From contig NC_065576.1 in the NCBI RefSeq assembly GCF_937616625.2, positions 4,404,501 through 4,468,500 of the forward strand: a stretch of 64,000 nt of DNA, given 5' to 3'. The stretch's first letter is position 1, and each line of letters starts with the position of its first letter. Below, piece by piece: positions 12,484 through 22,957 of the stretch. Origin of the DNA: Mercurialis annua (taxonomy: Eukaryota; Streptophyta; Magnoliopsida; Malpighiales; Euphorbiaceae). The position numbers and the translations under genes were made by a program. Below the pieces are notes generated by a model. The model did no database searches. It worked only from the letters and a program-made list of their open reading frames with translations, and was not told where the DNA came from.

Positions 12484-14320
12484 TTATTGATTTCTACGAT
12501 CAAGAAATCTAGCAGGGGTGAACTTAGAAAGATCAACAATGGTAGACTTACCGTCTAAAACAAGCTCAGACATCGCGGCCCCGGTAGCAGGACCATTTAG
12601 AATTCCCCAACCACCATGTCCAGTAGCTACATAGCACCCCTTCACCCCTGGAACCTCCCCTATTATGGGGATATCATCATCCGTGCACGGAATAAAGCAA
12701 GCTTGCTCTGCCTTCACCTCCGCCTTTCCCTCTGTTAAATGGCTAGAAACAGTTCCGGCAGCCCTCTTTAGATATCTTATTGACTCTGGATCACCAACAA
12801 TCTCCTTTGGATTCTCTGGCACTTCCTCCTCTGATAACTTTCCAACCACGTACACCTCTCCTAATATTACCATGGCTTACACATTATATTTTGGGACTCA
12901 TATAATATTCTACTTGACTTGGGGAAAGGATGTGTTTAAAATGGTAAAGATCCGATGATTAATTTTAATTATTTTGAATATAACCGATGAGCAATAATTC
13001 AAATAATATAAGTGTTAAATAGCAAAATGCTAAATAGTGGGTTCAAATATTCCACAAACACCCTCTCTCTCCAATTATATATATATAAAAATTATTTTGA
13101 ATATAATTGAACTCAAACTCATTTCATAAACATTAAACTATTATTCTAATTTATTTATACTTAAATAATCTTGCTAATTAATCAATTTCTAAGATGGTGT
13201 TTTGATTTTTTTTTTTGCCAGGACGGTGTTTGATTAATCTTAAAATTAACGGCTGTAAGTTGAATTGAAATGCTGAATTATTTTTGGATAAATTTAAATG
13301 CTGAAAATTACATCTCATTCTTTTTAAATTTAGCATTTCTATATCACATTTTTATTTTTCGCGCCGTTTTACATAAGCCAAACGATGCCGTTTTAACATA
13401 TTTTATTAAAAATATACATGTGCTATCTAAATTTATATAGGATGAAACATGTGATGTAATGTATTAAAAAATGTGTTTAAATCACTATAAACATAAAAGA
13501 TTGAATGATTATGATTTAAGTAAATAACCCTTATAAAAACCATACCTGAAGAACGAGGATGAATTTCAGGGTCCATGCTTTTCCCACCTCCACTCGAACC
13601 ACTCCCATAATTACTTAAACACAAAACATGAGCCGTTAACAAATCTTTCTCTTTAGGCTCCATCACCACACTATGAGCCTTTATCCCATAAACCCTAAAC
13701 AACTCACTCAACATTTCAAATTTCCCCGACCACGGCCCCAGCGCCAAAACCACACCGTCGCAGTTAATCATTCTTCCTCCTTCCAGCACCACCGCCTCCG
13801 CTCTCCCGCCATCCTCCACCGCCGCCACTTCAACTCTCTCCACTTTCCCTATCACAACCTCAACGCCGTAGTCCGCCACCGCCTTAGCCAAAACCGTCTC
13901 CGTGAACATCTTCGGGTGCACCTGCGCCGTCGTCTCCGTCGTCCCCTTCGTTTTGAGACTTCGAACCGGACCGTCGATCCAGGAAGGAATGTTTTCAGGG
14001 GATTGGTTTTGATTTTTTGATTCAGTAACGGTGAGACTTAGAGTGGTTACGGCACGGTACCAATACAACTCGGCACCGTTCAGATCCTGAGCGAGTGAAC
14101 GGTGGAGATTGAAGCTAGCACGTGTAAGAGACGAGAGAGGACCGCCGTCAGCCCAGTCTAAAGCGAGAAATCCGGCGGCTTTTCCCGAAGCAGCGCAGGC
14201 GATTGACGATTTTTCAATGAGAGTAACGGAAACGCCTCGTTTAGATAAGAAGTAAGCGGTGCATACTCCGATGACTCCGCCACCGCAGATTACAATGCGT
14301 CTATGTTGCTGATTATCCAT
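12484..14320 (-). CDS. FAD-dependent oxidoreductase (DAO/TDA3-like), copy 2
   Basis: Two exons: 14320-13546 and 12860-12484, with a 685-bp GT-AG intron (phase 1, same position as in copy 1). The predicted protein has 383 residues. The Rossmann motif GGGVIG is at residues 13-18 and E36 follows. It is a paralogue of copy 1 (3271-5156) but differs at conserved FAD-site positions: the loop reads AASGKAAG (43-50) instead of GASGKSGG, DWC becomes DWA (A57), and the C-terminal loop reads HGGWG (340-344) instead of HNCWG. The start is the Met that aligns with residue 40 of copy 1. Upstream of it the frame continues as recognisable homologous sequence, but it meets a TAA before any ATG, so no N-terminal extension can be made. 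A cytosolic product is therefore likely if it is expressed. The frame is intact, so it may be functional with altered location or chemistry. Confidence 0.85.
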
Positions 14321-16169
14321 GGATGCCGATAATAAGCACTGAACCTTTGAAATTTTTGGTGAAGAAGATACAGTTTCGTCGGAGAAATATGGAGAAAGTG
14401 TCGGTTAGTTATATAGAAAGATCTCATTTTTAATTATTGAATGATAGATTAGATTCAAAATGCCGGCTTACCAAATAAATTACTGGTTTTATTTGTGAAT
14501 GATTGTTTTCTTTAATCATACTGCTTGTTTTTTTATTCTTAGTTTACTCATTAAAGACGATTCGTTTGTTGTAGTAATTCATATTTTTATAAATAGAAAT
14601 AGGTCAATAATGAAGAAGGGCTGGACAGGCACAAAACAACAATAAAGAACCACTCCATGCAAACCCTACAATGTCATGGAAACAGAAAAGTAAAGAAGAC
14701 AAGACATATACTGCAAAATTTCTTATCGTTCATCCGCCATGCAAACCTAACCTTCAATTAATTTAAGATAAAATTACCCTTACGCCTTTGATGTATGACT
14801 TGATCCACAATTTCATCCTGTTTGAAAATTAAATGATATGGTGTTTTAGTTTTTTTTTTTTCAATTAAAAATAAAATAATCATAATTTGATCATGTTATG
14901 CCAAAAAAATTGTACAAAACAATTGGCATTTAGCATAAAAACGTATATGTCAATTGCCATTTTAAGAATTCTTGAAAAGATTTGAGAATATAATATGGTC
15001 CTAAGAGACAACAACATATTTGGAAATTTTAACCAAAACAAAATTGAATTCAAGCTATAGTTTGATCATATGGAGTTTAATTTTAAACATAAAAACATGA
15101 TAATAGTTTTGAAGATGGTTTACAGTTTTAGAGAATGCCCTCATTCATCAAGTTGGGATTAATATAATGATTTTTGATTGTTTTAAATGTATTAAATTGG
15201 GGATTAACTTTGTACTTTGTCTAAATTAATTAGATGAATTAAGCTTTCAAGCTTCATCAATGAAAATGACACCTCACCTAATTACAGGCCCATTAAAGGA
15301 AACAAAGGGCTCCACCACTTTGAAAAACAGCCCAAATGATTGGTTGGCAATGGGTGCACTCAAATTTTTGAAAAATGATGATTTTTTATATACTTTATCT
15401 ATTTAATCAATACTAATAAAATAATAATTATTCTTTTAATAATAATAATAACAATAATAATAATAATAAATAAAATAATATTTTTCTTATAAAACAATTA
15501 AAATAATCGTAGAAAGCATTAGTCAATACATATAATAAACTTTATATTTTTAATTGATAAAACTTTTTTTATATATTATTTAAAAAATTAAAGATAGAAA
15601 TATTTTTGTCTTTATCATAATAAGATAATTATAGTTATCATATATCAGGAAAATATCATGGATTAAAAATAATAACTGAAGGAAATTAACAATTATGTTA
15701 AAATATATCATAAAATTAAATAAAAGTTAAATATTTTAAAAAGATTATCAATAATAATTAAAACAGAAATATAAATTTATTTTATTCATTTTCAATGCGG
15801 ACTTCTCTTAGCATAAATAATCAAAAGGATTTTGTTTTCTTATAAAAGTATTGGCATATTGGTATTGGCTTTCGAGGACAATAATTAATGATCTATTTTG
15901 GTAGTTTTTTATCCACTAATTCATTGAAATGACATGTCCACTACCTCTTTGACAAAAAAAAAAGACATGTCCACTACCTTCTTGTTGCTTCGTTTTCATC
16001 TATTGTCCAATCCGTAGTACTCTCCACTTGGGGAATCTATTTCTACTTTGGTACTTCCTCATCAAGTGATGATCTCTTCATCTTGGTTTAACTCATTTTA
16101 ATCTAATTGCTATCGACTAAAAGAAAGAAGAAAAATCTTATGGCTTAGATCCTTTGAATGACTTGATTA
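14321..16169. other. Upstream region of oxidoreductase copy 2, no other gene
   Basis: AT-rich DNA largely colinear with the distal upstream region of copy 1. About 15400-15480 has (TAA)n-like microsatellite sequence and poly-AT stretches. No coding region or RNA gene is visible. Confidence 0.5.
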
Positions 16170-16458
16170 AGGGCAATTTGCCCCTTATAAGCAATGAACA
16201 ATCAATATATAAATTATTTTTATAGACAAATTAATCACAAACTTATTGATTATGGACAATTAATTTCATTTTTATAATTTGCACCCCCAACTTGTAAGCT
16301 AATTGTTCCTTAAATTGGCAATTTGTCCCTCAACTTGTAAATTAATTTGCGCAAATGGGTTATTGCTCATAATTACCAAGTTTGTAAGTAATTTATCCAT
16401 AAAGTTAATTATATATTAGTTGTCCATTGCTTACCAGTTGAGTGGATAAATTGCCACT
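16170..16458. mobile_element. Long-TIR MITE (superfamily unclear)
   Basis: The left arm (AGGGCAATTTGCCCC, then AAGCAATGAACAATCAATAT) is matched in inverted orientation by the right arm (ATATTAGTTGTCCATTGCTT, then ATAAATTGCCACT). Each arm is about 70 bp. The interior repeats short blocks such as AACTTGTAA and CAATTTGTCCCTCAA. A related, more decayed copy lies at about 6690-6885. Confidence 0.5.
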
Positions 16459-16917
16459 TAAATCTCTTTTAAATTGATAGTTATTTAATGATAAATAACA
16501 AACTCTAAGGTTTGAATTCAAAAAAAATTTGGATTTAAAAAAATTGAGCAATATGCCAAGGGTCCGCCTTCTGCTTCGAACTTTAAAGTAAAAAATGGAC
16601 CTACAAATTTTTTAGGATTCGTCCATTTCAAACTCAGATAAATATGCTCTCTTAGATAAGAACCGCCTTATTCAGAATATAACTTTATGTCGTTATAGCA
16701 CTCATATTTGAATTCGAAATATTTCCCTACCATCTTGAAGTCGGAGACATGATCTTTATTAGAATTCAGATCCTCTATAATATTAGTTAAAAATATAATT
16801 CTATGAGGACTTTATTGTGTATGCTCAAACTCACCTTTATATAAAGAGTTTGCAGCGTATTTATTCATTTAATTTTATTACTATCAGAAGCGAAGTTATA
16901 AACATTTTAAAAAAGGA
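16459..16917. other. Intergenic; possible LTR fragment
   Basis: About 16690-16860 has a TATATAAAGAGTTTG box preceded by mixed-composition sequence. The same box occurs at about 43083 within a longer LTR-like stretch, so this may be a fragment of a related LTR. No termini are visible and no gene is seen. Confidence 0.3.
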
Positions 16918-18081
16918 CACTACTAGAAAACTGCTGATTAGTGACGGATTTTAGCGATGGATTTCAAATCCGTCGCTAAAATCAAATTTAGCGACGGATT
17001 TTGAATCCGTCGCTAAATCCTCAAAAAAATTGGCGGGATTCCTCCCGCCACCTTTAGCGACGAAAATTCCGTCGCTAAAATGGCGGGACAAACCCCGCCA
17101 ATTTTTTTAATCCGTCGCTAAAAGTTTTACATTTAGCGACGGATTTCAGAATCCGTCGCTAAAAGTATTAATTCTATTAAAAAAAATTATTTAAAATAAA
17201 AAATTATTTGAAAAAAAATTATTTTAAAAAAAAATTATTTAAAAAAAATTATTTAAAAAAATTATTTGTTAAAAAATATTTATTTATTAATAAAATATTT
17301 ATTTACTAAAATATATTTATTTATTAATAAAAATAATTATTCATTAAAAAATCAATTATGTATAAAAAATAATTATTTATTAAAAAATAAATGTTTATAT
17401 TTATAAAAAAAATTATGAAAAAATAATAATTTATAAAAAATAATAATTTATTAGAAAATTTATTATATTAGAATGCGGTAATAAAGTGTAAAAGTAATAA
17501 TTTGTTATTTCTATTTAAAATAAGTATTTGAAAAATAATTTATTAATTATTTATTTAAAAAATAATTCTTTTATAATGTGGTTGTTAATTGCGGGAGTAA
17601 ATATTCGTTTCTTTTAGTTATATTTAAATATAATATATATAGACATGTATCAAGAATCTGAGCTGGATAAGATGGAGTTACGCGCGGGGGAACTAGAAGG
17701 TTAAAGAGATTTGGCTGAGAGCAATTGAAGGATGGGTGACCTACTAGGAAGTTTGCAAAAATTACCGGAGAATGATGATAGGTTACCTATCGCGGGTGGG
17801 TGGGTGAACGTGGGCTATAGATTAAATAATATTTCATTTTTAGCTTTAATTAAAAAAATTAATTTTTTTTTATTTTTTTTTAAAAAAATTAATGCCGGAT
17901 TAAAATCCGTCGCTAAATCCGTCGTTAAATTTTTTAAAATCCGTCGCTAATTTTTTCTTTCCGTAGCTAAATGATTTAGCGACCAGAAATATAGCGACGG
18001 ATTTAGCTAAAGCCATTTAGCGACGGATTTATGTCATTTAGTGACGGATTTCCGTCGCTAAATGACATATTTCTAGTAGTG
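16918..18081. mobile_element. Non-autonomous CACTA element with 5S-derived core
   Basis: It begins CACTACTAGAAAA and ends TTTCTAGTAGTG, perfect inverted ends of the CACTA (En/Spm) type, flanked by the 3-bp target duplication GGA (16915-16917 and 18082-18084). Subterminal regions carry many direct and inverted copies of TTTAGCGACGGAT, the usual transposase-binding repeat arrangement. There is no transposase. The length is 1164 bp. An internal stretch (17688-17753) resembles 5S rRNA. The same element type occurs at 61933-63122. Confidence 0.88.
17688..17753 (+). other. 5S rRNA gene-derived fragment inside CACTA element
   Basis: The 24 bases 17729-17752 (starting AGGATGGGTGACCT) match the 3' half of plant 5S rRNA at about 22 positions by memory of the 5S consensus. 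Upstream, GAACTAGAAGGTTAAAGA, TTGG and GAGAG fit the 5S A-box and intermediate element in the right order and roughly the right spacing. The 5' half of 5S is not recognisable. This is not a functional rRNA gene. Confidence 0.7.
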
Positions 18082-20205
18082 GGAGCAAAAATTTCATATC
18101 GATAATAAAGATGGATAATACATTATATAAATTATACATTATATATATAAAGGTTGAATACATAGTACAAACTAAAAAGAAAGCCTTAAGGTGGTCAATT
18201 AATTATTATAAAAAAGTTTTTAAATTGTATTGTTTTTCATGAAAAGCCAACTTTATCATTGTAGTGCTTATCGGACCACTACATCTGAACAACAGTCTAA
18301 TTGCATTATTTTACAGGTTTCACATCAGAGATCAAACTCTATCACTTAATTATTTTAATACATGGATAACTATTTGACTGCAATGAGAAATAAATACATA
18401 GAAGATAATAAAGAGGACAAGATGAACGCTTAATTTTTAATATTTTTTAAAAATTAGACCGGACTAACTGTTTGGCTATAAATAAAAAATATGGTTCAAT
18501 TGATTTGAACAAAAAACTTTATAAATATGTGAGTTTTTATACCAGTTCAACTTTAAAAATTGGTGGATTTTCATAAATTTAATGATAATTTTTTGAATCA
18601 TATGAAATTTTAAATATACAATTTGACTTTTTCTATTGTTCTAATACGCTTATATATATACATATGTAATTATAAATATATTATTGCTATTTAAGTGGTT
18701 CAATAAGTGATTAAAACGGTTGAATCATAATTCATACTAATTAACTATTACCAATTTAAATTTTAAAATACGACATATTCTAATTGCCAATTTGTGTATT
18801 GTCTTTAATTGTCTATTTATCGCGTCAGTACATTAATATGTTTTCTTTTTCCATCAACGAACATGAATAGAAAAAAATTTCATAAGTGATGTTTAAGTTT
18901 ATGTAATTAATTAAATGCAATTATTTAAAACAATTATTGTGTCATGTCATTCATGTAATATATCAACGATAAATTTATTATATTAAAATATTTAATAAAA
19001 ATTAACAATTATATATTCAAATATCACAAATACTCATAAGATTATTAGCAACTTGGCACAATTGGTTTATAGAATAGTTACGAATTACTAAAAAATAACA
19101 ATTATATATTTAAATATCACAAATACTCATTAATTTGTAGGTACAATTGATTTCTAGAATAGGTACTCGTTAATTTTTCAAGAGGCTGTATTGTCTACTT
19201 AACTAATTAAAAGCTTTAGATATGCATGCATTTTATATCATAGAAATGATTCAATGATTAAAGCTATGTTTGACGAAACATTAAATGAGAATAAATAATC
19301 TAAATTTCAATAATACTACAAAGTGCCATACAACTATTTTCATTAACTTACAACCAACTATTTAATAAATTGCTTAGACATTTTATGTTTCTGCGACAAA
19401 GTTGATAGCAATGTGTTATCTTCATTTTATAAGTGTAATGGGATCTTTATTTACTCTTTCAATTCTAAAATAATAAAAAGTAAATTACTCTCAAATATCG
19501 AAATAATACCTTATTCATACTTATTTTTCTTTTATTTAAAAATTAAATGATAAAATTATTCATTTGTTTCAATTAATAGTCTTTTCATTTAATTTTTATG
19601 TCAATCAACTAAGCCAAAAAATTTGACTAAAAAGTAAATGTTACTTTGATCCTTAAATCTATTTTTGACATAAATATAAATAAATTTATAATTTTACAAC
19701 ATTCGATGGCTTAATAAATTTAATTTAACTGATTTATTTTAATTTTTTGGTTTTCTTACTTTGGTAATTCTACTTTCTAATAGGGTTTTTAGTTCCGCAG
19801 CTCTGGGAGAAAATTCCATGGTAAATTCAAATTGATGTCAAAGTCAAGTTATGTTTCAAAATTAAAAATTATAAAAGAAACATTTTAGTTAAAAATTTAA
19901 TTTAATTCAAAGAATTATTAAATTTTATTTATATATATTAAAAAAAGTTTAAAGACTAAATTGAACTTTATTTTTTAATTAAATGTTTTTACTTAGCTAT
20001 CTAATATCAAAACAGAACGGAAGAATTAAAATATTAACAAAAATAAAAATAAAAAATTATATCATTCGATTTCAAATAAAGGAAAAGAAAGTTGTGAGTT
20101 ACGACATATGTAGGAACCTGAGAGTAATTTGCTCAATAATAAAATTTTATAAATAAAAAATATACTCTTTACATCTTATTTAAAAAGTTCTTCAGTTAAT
20201 TTATG

Positions 20206-20298
<93 letters not shown>

Positions 20299-20774
20299 CA
20301 TTAAAATTACACAATGTATCAAAAGTTATCTGGTAAAATATGTTTAGCCATTAAAATAAACAATGTCTAAAGAAGAAAAATTATATTAAAAAAACGATGA
20401 GAATTTTTAAATAGAACTTAAAAAAATGACAAAAATGTTTTATATATGAAATGGAGGACGTAATTTTTATTGTTATAATTATATGTTTTCTATTATAATA
20501 TTATTTGTAATATTACACTTTTTTAATAATAATGAAAAAATTTATATTTCAGATCTAATAAACATTATAAAACAAATATAAAAATTAAATTATTTTGAGT
20601 TATATAATACTAACATGGTTAATTTATAAAAAGAAACATGTACTTTTATTTGGTTAAGGAACTAGACTTTATGTTTTGTTAGGGCATTTTCAACAAGGAC
20701 GTTAAATTTTAATTTGACTCTCTGTTAGTTCCAACATGTTTGCACTTTAAACAAGCTGTGCGTACAATTATCTA
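18082..20774. other. AT-rich intergenic DNA, no gene recognised
   Basis: No coding region is supported. It consists of low-complexity AT-rich DNA with a long (TA)n microsatellite near its end. Confidence 0.5.
20210..20295. repeat. (TA)n microsatellite
   Basis: An uninterrupted run of alternating TA of roughly 80 bases. It is self-complementary and likely length-variable. Confidence 0.95.
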
Positions 20775-21190
20775 GCTACTCCTAACTGGGAAGATGAAGA
20801 TATGTGCTGGAAAATTGTTTGGCAATGGCAAGGGCCTGAACGTAAGACATTTAATGTGGCTTGCTATCCATGGTAAGCTCATGTGTAATGCTGAAAGAAG
20901 AAGAAGACACTAAACATATGATGAGTCTCGTCCGAGGTGCTATGCGACTAGAGAGGATGGTGATCATATTTTCCGTCACTGCATTTATGCCAAGCGAATC
21001 TGGCTGAGGTTAATTGATAAGCCTATGCAAAACAGGTTCTCTGGCTTAGTGTTTAAAGCCTGGATTTTATCTAACTTCTAATTTCAATCATGCCAAGGAC
21101 TGGAATTGTAAGTTTGGGGTTGCGCTGTGGGAGAGAAAACTATGGCCTAAAAATGAAGATAAATTCATCTTACTTTCATTTCTAAAGGAC
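20775..21190 (+). pseudogene. Decayed LINE (L1-type) 3' fragment with zinc-binding RT domain
   Basis: Conceptual translation shows the pattern of the reverse-transcriptase zinc-binding region found at the 3' side of plant LINE ORF2. A WEDEDMCWKIVWQW motif (from about 20787) is followed, after a frameshift near 20850, by WLAIHGKLMCNAERR, and then by RCYATREDGDHIFRHC and AKRIWLRLI (to about 21030), with an in-frame stop between. The spaced Cys/His residues (C-Y-A-T, D-H-x-F-x-H-C) fit the family. Only a few hundred bases remain, with at least two stops and one frameshift. No poly(A) tail or target duplication is clear. Confidence 0.6.
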
Positions 21191-21642
21191 ATCCCATACT
21201 CATGATAATTCCTACTTAACTATTAAATGTAACAGTCTTTTTGGAAAAAAAAGTAATAAATTAAAGACTTGATGTTTTTAATCAGTGTCTTTAAAGAATT
21301 TCCCTAACTAATTGGAAAATCAGTCATTTTTCCAGTTATAAAAAAATTATTTTTTATTTAAATATAAAAATAATTTTTATTTTTTGAAAATCAAATAAAC
21401 TACATCTAAACATTAAATTAATTTTTTTTTTATATTTTATATATTTGTAATCACTATATAATTATATATGTATGCTATTATATTTTTATAATTAGATATT
21501 CATTAACGTCAATTAAATTAAGTATAACTAAAAATTAATAATTAATAATATATTTATATAATTAATAATAATACATGCATGTAAATCGGATTCCTATTGA
21601 AGTTCTGATAGCATAATAATGTTGATAATTAGATATCATTAA

Positions 21643-22096
21643 TCTATATATATATACTATATATAAAAGTACGGATGGGGGGGCAGGCAAATTTACCGAT
21701 TAATCCTTTTAAATTTATTATTAAATGAAGGTTTTATAGTAATTAACTAATTAATTATTTAAGTAATTATTAATATTATAATTGAAGTCCTAATTAGAAT
21801 AGAATTGTATTATAATGTAAATTTTCTTAATCCTAACTAATTTCCTCTTTTTACGTTTAAATAAAATAGAATTGTACTAATTGGCAAACACTTTTATTAC
21901 TTGATTTGGCTTCTTTTACGTTTTTGTAGCATAAAATTTTGCAATATTTAATTTTATTTTAGATTAAACTTAAACAATCATATGCGCAAGGTCTAATCCT
22001 TTAGGTAAATCATTATCTAAGTTAAATTATCATTCGAATTCATGTACGACTATTTATTTGCTAAACTATTATGGTGCCCCAACATATAATTACATC
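21643..22096 (+). mobile_element. Helitron 5' end, 3' end not found
   Basis: It starts with TC (TCTATATATATATACTATAT) followed by AAAAGTACGGATGGGGGGGC. This is the same leader as the Helitron-like copies at 33439 and 34862. No terminal hairpin with CTAG is seen before the hAT element at 22105, so the copy is probably truncated. No Rep/helicase coding sequence is present. Confidence 0.4.
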
Positions 22097-22424
22097 ATAC
22101 TATTTAGGGGTGAGCAAAAACCGAGTCGAACCGAAAAACCGAGTCAAACCGAACCAAAATACACCGAACCGAAAAATAAGTGGTTAAAACGGTTTGGTTT
22201 GGTTTAAAATTTATAAAATTTGCGGTTTTCGGTTTCGGTTTGGTTTTACTGTTCGGTCACCGAACCGAACCGAAAAAACCGAAATAATAAGGAAGGTTAT
22301 TTTAGCCATTTACATGTGATACTATATATACTTTTTTAGTCCCAAACCCTAATCTTCATTACCCAGCCGCACACCCTCACCAAAACTCTAAGTCTTCATC
22401 CTCCCTTTTCCTTCTGTTAATACT

Positions 22425-22882
22425 TGATACCGACCTAATAATATTCGAACTCCAAGCATCGCCTAACGAATGCTATGCTCGCCCAACGGGTCTCCAAATC
22501 TCCCATCGCCCATGTCTGTCTCGGGCGGACTCATCCAGGTCTGCCATCTAGGCGACCTCATCCACTCCGTTCCCTGACACCCACTACCCGGGATAATCGG
22601 GAACGTGCCTTCACCATTATCAATAATCGTGGGGCAAACCCACGATTTACCAGATAACCACCGCCTTAAACTCATTATAAAAGGAAGCCACCGAATGCTG
22701 AGAAGGGTAAGCAGAAATCAGACTTAAATACTCTTACAGTCATTTACCTACCAAAAAACCCTCTCTGACTTAAGCATCGGAGTGGCTTTCAGGCTGAGCA
22801 AGCCTGAGGTCCTTTGAGCTTATATTTGTTACTTGTGCAGGAAAAACAGTACAGGCGACCCCTTAAAGATCGACCTGTATCA
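22425..22882 (+). repeat. 5' LTR of Tat element
   Basis: 458 bp, TG...CA (TGATACCGACC ... GACCTGTATCA). A TATA box TATAAAA is at 22676-22682. About 30 bp upstream is a perfect 9-bp hairpin (22625-22633 with 22639-22647, stem AATCGTGGG). It differs from the 3' LTR only at 22760 (C here, A at 32593). Confidence 0.95.
22676..22682 (+). promoter_or_regulatory. TATA box in 5' LTR
   Basis: TATAAAA followed by GGAAGCC, 200 bp before the LTR end and suitably placed to start the genomic transcript at about 22705-22715. The same box is in the 3' LTR at 32509-32515. Confidence 0.6.
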
Positions 22883-22904
22883 TTTGGTGCGGTGAACGTG
22901 GAAC
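22883..22904 (+). other. Primer binding site of Tat element
   Basis: Directly after the LTR: TTTGGTGCGGTGAACGTG. It resembles the Asp-tRNA type site (TGGCGCCGTTGCCGGGGA) used by many Tat/Athila elements but has several differences, so primer identity is uncertain. Confidence 0.5.
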
Positions 22905-22957
22905 TTATTAGTTTCGTCGTTCCTTTTAGATACTTTCCAGAATTTGCTTTTTCAAGA

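Larger units (their letters stand above)
12048..16140. repeat. Segmental tandem duplication, unit B
   Basis: This is the second, shorter copy of the oxidoreductase locus, in the same orientation as unit A. It contains copy 2 of the gene, its intron, a 3' flank now carrying a SINE, and upstream DNA in the same order as in unit A. About 1.2 kb directly upstream of copy 1 (about 5130-6350) has no equivalent here: homology jumps from about 14410 to the block that matches 6355. Confidence 0.8.

Noticed and set aside
17732..17950. 72-codon frame inside the CACTA element
   Set aside because: It starts within the 5S-derived piece and runs through low-complexity T-rich DNA; no sign of a protein.
22463..22675. 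Open frames inside the Tat LTR (repeated at 32296-32508)
   Set aside because: They lie wholly in U3/R of the LTR, overlap on both strands and have no motif; the repeat at 32296 is just the other LTR.
22814..22957. Upstream extension of the Gag-Pol frame into the LTR and primer site
   Set aside because: The frame is open but begins with TTG and crosses the primer binding site; the first ATG is at 22958.
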